The position numbers and the translations under genes were made by a program. The notes under the pieces were generated by a model that did not search any database, had not been told where the DNA came from, and saw only the letters and a list, made by a program, of their open reading frames with translations. Of a stretch of 64,000 bases of DNA, positions 31,331-40,885 are shown piece after piece (within the stretch, counting starts at the first letter, position 1; each line of letters starts with the position of its first letter). The DNA comes from Arthrobacter sp. Hiyo8. GTDB taxonomy: Bacteria > Actinomycetota > Actinomycetes > Actinomycetales > Micrococcaceae. The DNA is taken from contig AP014719.1 of assembly GCA_001549895.1 (NCBI GenBank), positions 806,001 to 870,000 of the forward strand, written 5' to 3'.

Positions 31331-31810
31331 TCAGTCTTGGCCTGCTGCGCGGGCAGGGCTCAGGTAGTAGGTGAGGCGGAACTTCCCGATCTGGACCTCG
31401 CTGCCGTTCTTGAGCAGGACGTTGTCCACCCGGTCCTGGTTGACGTAGGTGCCATTGAGGCTTCCGGTGTCCACCACTTCGAAGCCCTCGGGGGTACGCA
31501 CGAATTCCACGTGCTTGCGCGAAACCGTCACGTCATCCAGGAAGATGTCCGCATCCGGGTGGCGGCCAGCGGTGGTGGTGTCGGAGTCCAGAAGGAACCG
31601 CGCGCCGGCATTCGGGCCGGTGTGCGCAATCAGCAAGGCCGATCCAGGAGGCAATGCCTGGACCGCGGCGCGCTCCTCGGCGGCCAGCGGCGGACGGGCA
31701 TCCGGCTCGTGGTGGCGCACGGGCGTGAGCTGGATTGAGGTGGTCTCCGAGGTTGGCTGTTCTACAGCACCGTGCTCGTCCCGGGCGTGGTTCCGCTTGC
31801 CGCCAACCAT
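31331..31810 (-). CDS. garA: FHA-domain protein GarA/OdhI
   Basis: A 159-aa forkhead-associated protein. In mycobacteria and corynebacteria GarA/OdhI binds and inhibits 2-oxoglutarate dehydrogenase and affects glutamate metabolism. Inhibition is relieved when PknG or PknB phosphorylates a threonine in an N-terminal ETTS motif. That motif is present here (PTSETTSIQL). The FHA domain has TTAGRHPDADIFLDDVTVSR, KHVEFV and SLNGTYVN. ATG 31810 has GAGGAGG upstream. The frame is intact. A PASTA kinase gene elsewhere in this window is one possible kinase for it. Confidence 0.94.
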   Translation of the reverse strand: MVGGKRNHARDEHGAVEQPTSETTSIQLTPVRHHEPDARPPLAAEERAAVQALPPGSALLIAHTGPNAGARFLLDSDTTTAGRHPDADIFLDDVTVSRKHVEFVRTPEGFEVVDTGSLNGTYVNQDRVDNVLLKNGSEVQIGKFRLTYYLSPARAAGQD

Positions 31811-31951
31811 GGAAATCCTCCTCATCCGCCGGCAGTTGACAAAACTGCCGGTTACGCAACTGCCCGGTTCCCCCGGGCCAAACAGGTCGCTGGCCCGCCG
31901 CCGTCGCTCCCGGCGTTCCGGGGAGAACCGACTTGGCGGGCCAGATACCAT

Positions 31952-32337
31952 TTAGCCTACCTGTTGTTCGTACTCTGATGCACTGAGAAGGGTCTCGATG
32001 GCGTCAGCTTCCGAAAGCTTTACCTCGAACAGCCAGCCGTCACCGTAGGGATCCGAGTTGATCAGGGCAGAGTCGGTGTCGAGAGCCTCGTTGCGGGAAA
32101 TAATTTCGCCGCTGACCGGGCATATATGTCGCTCACGCTCTTCGTGGATTCGACTTCACCCACGACGTCGTTGCCCTTCACGGTGGTGCCGGGCTCGGGC
32201 AGCTGGGCGTACACGACATCGCCGAGTGCATCCTGGGCGAAGTCCGTGATGCCGACGCGCACGACGCCGTCTGCATTCGGGGCACTGACCCATTCATGTT
32301 CGGCGGTGTAGGAAAGATCGGCAGGAATGTTGCTCAT
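31952..32337 (-). CDS. gcvH: glycine cleavage system H protein (one frameshift)
   Basis: Lipoyl carrier of the glycine cleavage complex, about 128 aa. [20 protein letters not shown] and [12 protein letters not shown] are family sequence. The lipoylated lysine is in [15 protein letters not shown], and the C-terminus includes [16 protein letters not shown] lost near 32122 splits the frame just after the lipoyl site. No gcvT or gcvP gene lies in the window; gcvH beside garA is the usual actinobacterial arrangement. Confidence 0.95.
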
Positions 32338-32500
32338 GAGTCGCCTTTCATCGGGACATTTCGGACCACGACGGCGGCCCGGTCATCCGGCCACCGCTGA
32401 AAGTATAAGCACATCCATGCCCCCTCCCCACAGGTGTCTGGAATGATTGGAAGCAGACTCGAGCCGCATAGTCCTGCAACGCCGTCGGAGGAGCGCGATC

Positions 32501-33390
32501 ATGCCGGAACTGCCCGAAATCACCGCCTTGGCCGACTTTCTGGACGAGCAACTGTCCGGGGCACGGCTCACGCAGTTCCATCTGCCATCGGCGTTCGCCC
32601 TGAAAATGGCGGATATTCCCCATGAATCGCTGATCGGGCGGACCGTCGAAGCGGTCGGCAGGCGGGGGAAATTCCTCGTTTTCGAGATGGTTGCCGTTTC
32701 CCAGGGCGCCGATGCGGAGCCCGCCTACTTGGTTGTCAGTTTTGCGAAGTCCGGCTGGCTATGGTTCGCCGACAACCAACGGGACACTGAAGCGACCGCG
32801 ACAGCCGGCTACTTCGCCGCGCAATTGGGCTTTTCGAACAATGGCCACGATTACGACGTCACGCTTGCCGACACGGGCACCTGGAAGGGTTTGGCCCTCT
32901 TCATCGTTCGTCAGCCCGAGGAAGTCCATGGCATTGCCGAGCTCGGCCCGGATCCCCTCGATCCGGCCTTCGGATTGGAGCAGTTCAGCAGGCTTCTCAC
33001 GAAGCGGCAGCAGGTCAAGGGGTCCTGAAGAACCAGAAACTCATCGCGGGTATCGGGAATGCCTATAGCGACGAAATCCTCCACGCAGCAAAGTTGTCTC
33101 CGGTTGCCCACGCTTCGTCGCTGGAGCCAGAGGAGGTGGAGCGCCTCTTCACCACGATGAAGGACATACTCGCGGGAGCGGCCCGGGTATTCGCAGGCAA
33201 GCTGCCCGACGAACTGAAGCCCGCCAAGAAAGCCTCGATGCGCGTGCACGGCAGGACCGGAGAGCCGTGTCCGGTCTGCGGGGACACCGTACGGGAGGTG
33301 GCCTTCGTGGGGACTTCCCTGCAGTACTGTCCCACGTGCCAGACCAACGGCGAGATCCTGGCCAAACGCGGCAGCAGCGACGGCCCCTGA
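32501..33390 (+). CDS. Fpg/Nei-family DNA glycosylase (one frameshift)
   Basis: Base-excision-repair glycosylase of about 296 aa. It begins MPELPEITALADFL, with the catalytic N-terminal proline and glutamate exposed after removal of Met, but the usual PE order is PELPEI rather than PEGPE/PELPEV, so the exact lesion range is unknown. The helix-two-turn-helix part is LIAGIGNAYSDEILHAAKLS. The zinc finger CPVCGDTV ... YCPTCQ closes the protein. A G lost near 33019 breaks it. ATG 32501 has GGAGGA upstream. It is divergent from gcvH. Confidence 0.87.
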
Positions 33391-33396
33391 ACCCGG

Positions 33397-33440
33397 GGAA
33401 GCCCGCCGCTGTCCTTGAAAAACAGGTGGCGGGCTTCCTT
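33397..33440. terminator. bidirectional terminator between the glycosylase and MFS genes
   Basis: Arms GGAAGCCCGCC and GGCGGGCTTCC (11 bp) enclose about 20 bases and end in TT. It sits between convergent genes. Confidence 0.68.
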
Positions 33441-33449
33441 GCGGTTCGC

Positions 33450-34671
33450 CTAGGCGACCGGTGCCTCCTCAGGTTCGCGAACGACGTCGGGGGCTGCTTG
33501 CGGTGCGGAAGCGGACTGCGCCGCTCCCCCACGCCGGCCGCCGCCGCGGCGGCGATCATGACGAGCAGGGCCGCTACGGTGATGGCGGCCCCGGCCCAGA
33601 TCGGCGAGGTGTAACCCAGGCCCATGGTGATGGTGACTCCGCCCAGCCAGGCGCCGAGGGCGTTGCCCAGGTTGAAGGCGCCGATGTTCGCGCCGGAGGC
33701 GAGGGTGGGCGCGGTGGCCGCAAAGTGCATGACGCGCATCTGGAGACCCGGGACCGTAGCGAAGCCAAAGCCGCCCATGAGTGCCAGCGAGAACAGGGTG
33801 GCCGCGGGGCTCGCGGCGGTGAGCGCGAAGAACACGAGCACCAGCGCCAGGCCCGCGAGGATGACCATAAGGGTTTTGTCGATGGATTTGTCGGCCGCTT
33901 TGCCGCCGGCGATATTGCCGACGAACAGCCCGGCCCCAAACAGGACGAGGAGCCACGGGACGGCGTGCGGATCGAATCCGGAGACCTCGGTCAGGGTGAA
34001 GGCGATGTAGGTGAAGGCGCCGAACATGCCGCCGAAGCCGAGAATCGTGACGACGATGGACAGCCACACCTGGCCGGACGTGAATGCACCAAGCTCGCTG
34101 CGGAGGCTGCTGGTCGCGGTCCCTTCCGTGGTGCGCGGGACCATGAGGGCGATGCCCATGAGCGCGACAACGCCGATGATGGTGATAGCCCAGAACGTGG
34201 ACCGCCAGCCGAAGTTCTGGCCGAGGAACGTTCCGAAGGGCACGCCCAGCACATTGGCGGCGGTGAGGCCGTGAACATGATGGCAATGGCTCCCGCCTTC
34301 TTGTGGGCCGGAACCAAACCGGCCGCCACCACTGAGCCGATACCGAAGAACGCGCCGTGGCAGAGGGCGGCGACAATGCGCCCTATCAGCATGGCCGGGT
34401 AGCTGTCCGCGATGGCGGAGAGGAAGTTGCCGGCGATGAACAGGACGAGGAGCCCGATGAGCACAGGCTTGCGGGGCAGGCGGGTGACGGCCGCCGTCAC
34501 AAGAAGGGCGCCGACAACAACGCTGAGCGCATAGCCGGTGATGAACCACCCTGCGGCCGCTTCGCTGACTCCGAAGTCAGCGGCAATCTCGGGCAAGAGG
34601 CCCATGATGACAAACTCGGTCAAGCCAATGCCGAATCCGCCCAGGGCAAGGACGATCAACCCTGCGGGCAT
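33450..34671 (-). CDS. MFS transporter, DHA1-type efflux family (two frameshifts)
   Basis: About 407 aa with twelve predicted membrane helices, resembling the AraJ/Cmx drug:proton antiporters. Helix 1 begins GLIVLALGGFGIGLTEFVIM; motif A-like loop TRLPRKPVLIG lies between helices 2 and 3. The second half contains GGFGFATVPGLQMRVM. Breaks near 34273 (after IAIMFT) and 33525 (near the end) are single lost bases. ATG 34671 has AAAGGAG eight bases upstream. The divergent marR gene and shared operator suggest drug- or aromatic-inducible efflux. Confidence 0.88.
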
Positions 34672-34740
34672 GTTGTTGCTCCTTTGTGGGGATGGATTCC
34701 CGTGAGAGTGGAAGTGCGCCGCCGAGAACCGTAGAATATT

Positions 34741-34795
34741 AGTTGCAGACGCTGTATATATAGTTGCACACGCCATGTAATTGCGCAAGCAACTA
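34741..34795. promoter_or_regulatory. probable MarR operator between the MFS and marR genes
   Basis: TAGTTGC (34761-34767) and GCAACTA (34789-34795) form an inverted repeat, and AGTTGCA also occurs at 34741-34747 as a direct repeat. The AT-rich core lies between two divergent starts, the usual place for autorepression by a MarR dimer. Confidence 0.6.
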
Positions 34796-34843
34796 CTTTT
34801 CGTGCGTCTGGTCCTTCATCAATCGGCAGGAGTTTTGGGAGAC

Positions 34844-35289
34844 ATGGGCATCAAGGACGACGCCGTTGAGGTGCGCGCGCAGGGGTGGCGGACTCTCGCT
34901 GCGCTGCACGGCAATATCGAGGCAGCGCTTGAGAAGGCGTTGCAGTCCGCTGCGGATCTTTCGGTGGTCGAGTACACGGTGCTTGACGCGTTGAGCCGCC
35001 AGGACGGCTGGCACATGCGGATGCAGCAGCTCGCCAGGGCAACAGCACTGTCCAGCAGCGCCACGACCCGCTTAGTGAACCGGCTTGAAGACCGGGGGCT
35101 GCTGACCAGAATCCTGTGCGCCGACGACCGGCGCGGGATTTACACCGAGCTTACGGAAGCGGGCCAGAAGCTGTTGCTGGCGGCCCGGCCGGTGCACGAC
35201 GAAACCTCGCGGAGTCCTTGACGGCCGCAGAATCGGTGCCGGAGCTCGAGCCGCTGGTGAAGGCGTTGGGGGCGCTGCAGGGGGTTTGA
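34844..35289 (+). CDS. MarR-family transcriptional regulator (one frameshift)
   Basis: A winged-helix regulator of about 148 aa. VVEYTVLDALSRQDGWHMR, QQLARATALSSSATTRLVNR (recognition helix) and the wing LLTRILCADDRRGIYTELTE are typical of MarR. A C lost near 35205 shifts the last 30 residues. ATG 34844 has GGGAG close upstream. It probably represses the divergent MFS gene and itself. Confidence 0.88.
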
Positions 35290-35294
35290 GGTTT

Positions 35295-35360
35295 GTTTCG
35301 CGTGCGGTGAGTCGCGAAACGACGAACCCCGCCGCTCCTCCAGTGGAACGGCGGGGTTTT
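35295..35360 (+). terminator. tandem hairpins after marR
   Basis: GTTTCGCG / CGCGAAAC (35295-35302 and 35313-35320) is followed by AACCCCGCCG / CGGCGGGGTT (35325-35334 and 35349-35358) and a T-run. The second is a classical terminator, shared with the convergent phnA gene. Confidence 0.78.
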
Positions 35361-35396
35361 GTTGTCTTTGGGACTGGGGGTTGCTTTTGGGGCGTG

Positions 35397-35747
35397 TCAG
35401 ACCTTCTTGACCACGCTGGACTTGAGCTGCATGGGGCCGAAGCCGTCCACTTTGCAGTCGATGTCGTGGTCCCCCACGCCGTTCACGAGGCGGATGTTGC
35501 GGACCTTGGTTCCGACCTTGATGGCCGTGGCGCTCCCCTTGACCTTGAGGTCCTTGATTACAGTGACCGTGTCCCCGTCCGCGAGCACATTGCCCACGGC
35601 GTCCTTAATCTCCGTGGACTCTGATGCCGCTTCATCAGACGCGACCGGCGACCACTCATGGGCGCACTCGGGGCAGACCAGCAACGCACCCATCTCGTAG
35701 GTGTATTCGCTGGCGCATTCGGGGCAAGGGGGCAGGGTTTCACTCAC
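35397..35747 (-). CDS. phnA: PhnA-family protein
   Basis: A 116-aa protein of the PhnA (YjdM) family. The N-terminal zinc ribbon has the two pairs CPECASEY and CPECAHEW. The C-terminal domain [20 protein letters not shown] and [20 protein letters not shown] is the family core. Despite the name, members generally do not cleave phosphonates and the role is unclear. The frame is intact from GTG 35747 and is convergent with marR. Confidence 0.92.
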   Translation of the reverse strand: MSETLPPCPECASEYTYEMGALLVCPECAHEWSPVASDEAASESTEIKDAVGNVLADGDTVTVIKDLKVKGSATAIKVGTKVRNIRLVNGVGDHDIDCKVDGFGPMQLKSSVVKKV

Positions 35748-35876
35748 CGTCCAATGATAGTCGGGGGTGGTGCAACACGTAGACGGCAGGGACAAACAGT
35801 GGAACCAAGACAGTAAGCGGTCTTCGAGCCGAGAGTACCTCCAACCCATTGGCCATAGTACGAGAACTGGTAATCC

Positions 35877-36074
35877 TTACTTGCAACGGATCTTGTTTCC
35901 ATAAACTGTGGTGGTCCAATCGGTTCCTTGCCAGGTACCAGGCCCGTCCATCACGAATTTAACGGCCGCGACACTCTTGATTCCGTGCTTCCAATAAGCC
36001 TTGTCAAAGCCTAAGCCTTGGTCACTGTCAGCGTCATACATACCTCGAGCGCAAACTGTGGTGAAACACAGATC
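35877..36074 (-). pseudogene. unassigned ORF remnant, C-terminus-like
   Basis: Sixty-five codons open between a TGA near 36076 and the TAA at 35877. The product includes MYDADSDQGLGFDKAYWKHG and ends WTTTVYGNKIRCK, rich in Trp, Tyr and Asp and looking like the end of a secreted protein. An internal ATG at 36041 would give 54 aa. The DNA is clearly poorer in GC than its neighbours. I do not recognise the family. It may be a decayed gene, a frameshifted longer gene or a small real gene. Confidence 0.35.
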
Positions 36075-36214
36075 TCAAAAAGGACCATTTAGAAAGCGCC
36101 CTCGGCGTCAAGCTACCTTTGGAATTGCCCGCCAAGTTGTCCCCTGCTGCAAATTGATCTCTCGCGGTCTGTGCCCATGGCCTTGGAAATGAGTACGCCT
36201 TCCTCGGAGTGCAC

Positions 36215-36476
36215 CGGATTCTGCTGGATCATTCCGCACCTCGATGCATGCGCCATCCTGACCTTCTTTGGTTTGGGAAAGCGCTTGCGACACCGCGAGT
36301 CACGTCGTTTCAACGCCTTGGCCCGTCAAAGAAGGTCAGGACGGCGTGTTCAGGTCGGGCGAGAATCTCGGGAACACCGTCGGATTCTGCCGGATCACTC
36401 TCTTCGCCGAAGTTGCCGGACCCGTGATTTCGCGGGTCCGAAGTTAATCCATTCGAGTGATTGAGCAGAATCCGAC
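36215..36476. repeat. cluster of direct and inverted intergenic repeats
   Basis: CGGATTCTGCTGGATCA (36215-36231) recurs as CGGATTCTGCCGGATCA (36381-36397) and, inverted and diverged, at 36455-36476. CCTGACCTTCTTTG (36257-36270) has an exact inverted copy at 36327-36340. CGGACCCG / CGGGTCCG (36417-36424 and 36433-36440) makes a local hairpin. The whole could fold into a large structured RNA or be a degraded mobile repeat. No coding sequence is supported here. Confidence 0.6.
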
Positions 36477-36547
36477 ATCCCAGCGCTGACGATCCCTTCA
36501 GATGAGCGGAGTCCACGCACTCACTGCAACACCAACGCTTAAACGCA

Positions 36548-36581
36548 AAAGCCGTGGGAACCCTAGAGTTCCCACGGCTTT
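36548..36581 (-). terminator. terminator of the tRNA-Pro gene
   Basis: Arms AAAGCCGTGGGAAC and GTTCCCACGGCTTT (14 bp, perfect) around CCTAGA, immediately after the tRNA on the minus strand and ending in an A/T run. Confidence 0.87.
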
Positions 36582-36582
36582 C

Positions 36583-36658
<76 letters not shown>

Positions 36659-36785
36659 TCAGTCCTGCCGTTCTCCGCCTAGGTTTTCACCTAGGCAGTC
36701 CGGCCGAACCACCTCAAAAAGCTTACACGATGTTCGAGGTTCTCAATGCCACCTTGGCGGGTGTCATCTGTGATGCGCGTCTCAA

Positions 36786-38335
36786 TTAGCGCTTCTTGCC
36801 GCGCTTTTCGCGGACGCGCATGTTGACCTCGATCGGCGTGCCGTCGAAGCCAAAGGTTTCCCGCAGCCGGCGGGTGATGAACCGGCGGTATCCGGGGTCC
36901 AGGAAGCCCGTGGTGAAGAGCACGAACTTCGGCGGACGGCTGGATGCCTGGGTGCCGAACAGGATGCGCGGCTGCTTGCCGCCGCGGACCGGGTGCGGGT
37001 GGGCGGCCACGAGCTCGCCCAGGAACGCGTTGAGGCGTCCGGTGGGGATGCGCTTGTCCCAGCTCTCCAAGGCGAGGTCCAGTGCGGGCACAAGACGGTC
37101 CTTGTGCCAGCCGGTCTTGGCGGAGATGTTGACGCGCGGAGCCCATTCAACGTGTGCCAGGTCCTGCTCGATTTCACGCTCAAGGTAGCGGCGACGTTCG
37201 TCGTCGAGCAGGTCCCACTTGTTGAACGCGAGGACGAGCGCGCGGCCCGACTCGATGGCGAGCTGCAGGATGCGGACGTCCTGTTCGCTGAGCACCTCGT
37301 CAACGGCCAGGAGCACGACGGCGACCTCCGCCTTTTCGAGCGCGGCCTGCGTACGCAGGGAGGCGTAGAAGTCCGCGCCCTGCGCCATGTGCTGGCGGCG
37401 GCGGATGCCTGCGGTGTCCACGAAGCGCCACGTGCGGCCGCCGAGTTCGATGAATTCGTCCACGGGGTCGCGGGTGGTCCCGGCGAGGGGATCAACCACC
37501 ACGCGCTCGGAGCCGGCCAGCTTGTTCAGCAAGGAGGACTTGCCGACGTTCGGGCGGCCGATGAGGGCAATGCGGCGGGGACCGCCGGAGCGCTCGACGC
37601 CTTCCACCGTGGAGAACTCCGGCAAGGTGTCCATGACGTGGTCCAGGAGGTCGGCAACGCCGCGGCCATGGAGGGCGGACACCGGGTACGGCTCGCCGAA
37701 GCCAAGGCCCCAGAGCGTTGCCGAGTCCGCTTCCTGCGCAAAGTCGTCCACCTTGTTGGCCACCATGATGACCGGCTTCTTGGACTTGCGCAGCATCTTC
37801 ATGACGCCTTCGTCCGTGGCAGTGGCGCCAACGGCGGAGTCCACCACGAAGAGCACGGCGTCGGCCAGTTCCACGGCCATCTCGGCCTGCTCGGCGACGC
37901 GGGCGTGGATGCCCCTGGCATCGTGTTCCCAGCCACCGGTGTCCACCAGCGTGAAGTTGCGGCCGTTCCAGTGTGCCGAGTACATGACGCGGTCACGGGT
38001 AACGCCCGGGGTGTCCTCGACGACGGCCTCGCGGCGGCCAAGGATGCGGTTCACCAGCGTGGACTTGCCGACGTTGGGGCGGCCGATGATGGCCAGGACC
38101 GGGTCAAGCTTGAGGGGCCGTCGTCGCCTTCGTCGTCGTAGAGTCCGTTCAGCAGGGCTGCGTCGTCCTCGTCGAGGTCGTAGTCTTCCAGGCCCGCCCG
38201 GAGGGAGGCTGCACGGAGTTCGGCTTCGTCGTCGTCCAGGGCGGCGAGGTTTTCAGCCACCTGGTCGGTGCCGGTGGGCGTGTATTCGTCGTCGCCGGCT
38301 CCGATGTTGCCGGATTTGTGAGTCGTATCGCTCAT
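36786..38335 (-). CDS. der: ribosome-assembly GTPase Der/EngA (one frameshift)
   Basis: Tandem-domain GTPase needed for 50S subunit maturation; about 516 aa. Both G1 motifs are present ([15 protein letters not shown] and [14 protein letters not shown]), with [16 protein letters not shown] and [16 protein letters not shown] in the two halves, and a C-terminal KH-like domain. An acidic N-terminal extension of about 75 residues ([20 protein letters not shown]) is typical of actinobacterial Der. The break near 38117, between extension and first G domain, is one lost base. ATG 38335 has AAGGAAAG upstream. Confidence 0.96.
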
Positions 38336-38414
38336 TGCACTTTCCTTAGTGGTGATCTGCCGGCGTCCCGGCTACTTCTTCTTGGCGGTGCTGCATTGGC
38401 TGTGGGCCGGTGCA

Positions 38415-39075
38415 TTAGTCCCCCGGAAGGGACTGACCGGTGGTCTTGACGGCATCCTGGACGTGTCCAGCCAGCGCAGCGCGGATCTCCGCGGCCGCCC
38501 TGTCCATTGAAACACGCCCCGACTCGCCATTTCTGCGGGTCACATTCAAGGGGCTCCGAAACTGACGTGCAGATGTCGGCGCAGCCTCGGAATGGAGTCA
38601 CGGTGTTCGTCGCCGATCCGCGTTCCGAGGATAGCCACGGGAATCACTGTGGCCCCGGACATCAGCGCGAGCCATGCGACGCCGTTGCTGATGTTGCCGG
38701 CGGTGCCGCTCCCCGCGTTCCTTCAGGGAGAATCCCCACGCAACGGCCGGCGTCGAGCACTTTCTTTCCGAGCTGGAGAGCCGAGCGGTCACCGGAGCGG
38801 TCGATGGAAATCTGCCCCGAGGCACGAAGCACCCGTCCAAGGAAACCCTTGAACATCTCTTTCTTGACCAGGATGTGCATGGCCCGCGGAGCCGCGCCGA
38901 ACATCACCGGCCCGTCCAAGAAGCTGATGTGGTTGCCCGCGAAAATGACCGGGCCGGATTTGGGAACATTGGAACGTCCCGTTATCGCGGTCCGGTACAG
39001 GACGTGGTCCAACAGCCAGCCAACAGGCCGGCTCCACACCATGGTCCAGCGTGCCGGGAGCCGGGCTTCAGTCAC
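38415..39075 (-). CDS. 1-acyl-sn-glycerol-3-phosphate acyltransferase, PlsC family (two frameshifts)
   Basis: A second PlsC-type acyltransferase, about 220 aa. GNHISFLDGPVMFG contains HX4D, followed by LVKKEMFKGFLGRVLRASGQ and the glycerol-phosphate site GILPEGTRG. The later part GVAWLALMSGATVIPVAILG and the C-terminus SMDRAAAEIRAALAGHVQ are recovered by restoring single bases near 38709 and 38527. GTG 39075 overlaps the cmk stop. A fusion or tandem of cmk and plsC upstream of der is common in Actinobacteria. Confidence 0.88.
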
Positions 39076-39780
39076 CGTAGATGACCTTGCCCACAATGCT
39101 CAATGCCGTTTCGACCGTTTCTTCGAAGTCCAGCTCCGAGGAATCCAGGGTTACGACGCCGTCGGCCGCTTGGGTGAAGTTCACCACAGTGGAGTCCTTG
39201 GCGTCGCGGTGGATCACTTGGGCGGCAAGCTGCTCCTGGCTCTGCGTCCCGCCCAACTGGAGGCCGCGGCGCCGCAGCCGCGCTTCCTCGCTGGCGGTCA
39301 GCAGCATGCGGACCTCCGCGTTGGGCGCGACGACGGTGGTGATGTCCCGTCCCTCCACCACCATGCGGCGGTGGTGCTGTTCGATCAGCTGGCGCTGTCG
39401 ACGAATCAGTTCATTGCGGGCACCCAGGGTGGTCGCAACGGCGCTGACGGACGAGGAGATCCTCGGCTCGCGGATTTCCTCTGTGATGTCCACCCCGGCA
39501 ACACTGACGTATTCGACGTTGGCACTGGTGCTCAGTTCCAGCGGCAAATCCTTTGAGGCCTGCTCGACGGCGGCACCGTCGGCGAGGTCGATGCCGGTCT
39601 TGAGGCAGTACCAGGTCAAAGCACGGTACATCGCACCCGTGTCCAGATAGGCGAGCTTCAAGCGCCGGGCAACTTCCTTGCTGACGCTGGACTTGCCGGA
39701 GCCGGACGGGCCGTCGATGGCGACAACGAGCGGCTTGCCGGGCGTACTACGGTCTCCGGACCGAATAGTTCACGTGTCAT
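39068..39780 (-). CDS. cmk: cytidylate kinase (one frameshift)
   Basis: Phosphorylates CMP and dCMP; about 237 aa. The P-loop VAIDGPSGSGKSSVSKEVAR lies in the N-terminal piece, reached by restoring a G near 39750. The rest is intact: YLDTGAMYRALTW, RISSSVSAVAT, RRMVVEGRDITTVV and RLRRRGLQLGG. The ATG at 39780 overlaps the tyrA stop (TAATG), so translation is probably coupled. Confidence 0.95.
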
Positions 39781-40882
39781 TACTGGAGTACCCGCCATCC
39801 ACGGTCGGTCAAGGCTTCAACAAGGAGGTCATGTTTGTTGGGCATGACTGAAAGTTCCACCATGCCAACGTTCTGCCCGGACGAGTGATCCAGGCGGAGG
39901 TCTTCGACGTTGACGCCGATCTCGCCGATCTCCGTCAACAGCCTGGCGATCTGCCCGGGCCGGTCGTCTACCAGAACTGTAAGCCATGAATATGCCTGCG
40001 GGGGTCCGCCGTGCTTTCCCGGGATCCGGGCCTGCCCGGCGTTGCCTTCGCTGATGAGCTGGGCAAGGTCCAGCCGCGCACCGGGGCTGTGGGATCCTCC
40101 AAGGTACCGATCAGACGGTTGAGGTCCTCACGGACACCATGGAGGATATCCACCATCTTGGCCGCATTGTTGCCAAGGATCTGCACCCAAAGGGTGGGAT
40201 CGCTGGCAGCAATCCTCGTGGTGTCCCGCAGCCCGTTGCCGGCCAGGGACAGCGCGTGGAGCGGTGTCCCCTGCAAACGGCTTGCGAGAAGCGATGACAT
40301 CACTTGGGGCAAGTGCGATACCAACGCAACGGCTTCATCGTGCTCCTCCGCCGTGAACTGGGAGACTATTGCCCCCAAGTCCCCGGCAAGGGAACGCGCA
40401 GTCTGAAGCGCGTCGGCACTGGTCTCGTCGGACGGGCACAGGACCCAGGGCATGGACGTGAAGAGCTCGCCGCGGGCAGCGACGGGCCCGACTTCTCGCG
40501 CCCAGCCATCGGGTGCGTCCCACGTAGCGGGACAGGTCCACTCCACGCGCACGGAGATCGGCCTGGATTGCCAGCTTGACGCTGGCAATGTCCACCACAA
40601 CGGCCTCCGGGTATTCACCCAGGGCACGCTCGACGACGTCGGCCGTCACGTCCGGTGGCGCCGCGACGACAACCAGCTGGGCGGATTCGCAAGCTCGGAC
40701 AGAGGCCTGCCCGCACCGATATCCACGGCGACGGCCTGGTTGGTTGGCGAGGGGTCCGAAAGGAACACCGAGACACCCCGGCCACGCAGGCCGAGACCGA
40801 TGCTGGCTCCGAGCAGCCCGGTGCCGAAAACGACCACCGGGCCGTCAAGGTGGCCCCGGCCGTGCGAGTGGAATGCCGACAT
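39780..40882 (-). CDS. tyrA: prephenate dehydrogenase with ACT domain (about four frameshifts)
   Basis: NAD-dependent oxidative decarboxylation of prephenate in tyrosine synthesis; about 368 aa corrected. The Rossmann motif VVVFGTGLLGASIGLGLRG starts the protein, then VVVAAPPDV and THPMAGREKSG. A helical domain follows (AEEHDEAVALVSHLPQVMSS, SLAGNGLRDTTRIA). A C-terminal ACT domain (WLTVLVDDRPGQIARLLTEI) probably senses tyrosine. Breaks lie near 40667, 40523, 40486 and 40100. Confidence 0.93.
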
Positions 40883-40885
40883 GCC

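Noticed and set aside
31952..32337. Glycine riboswitch upstream of gcvH
   Set aside because: The region between gcvH and the glycosylase gene is 163 bases of divergent promoter and shows no tandem aptamer-like structure that I can recognise.
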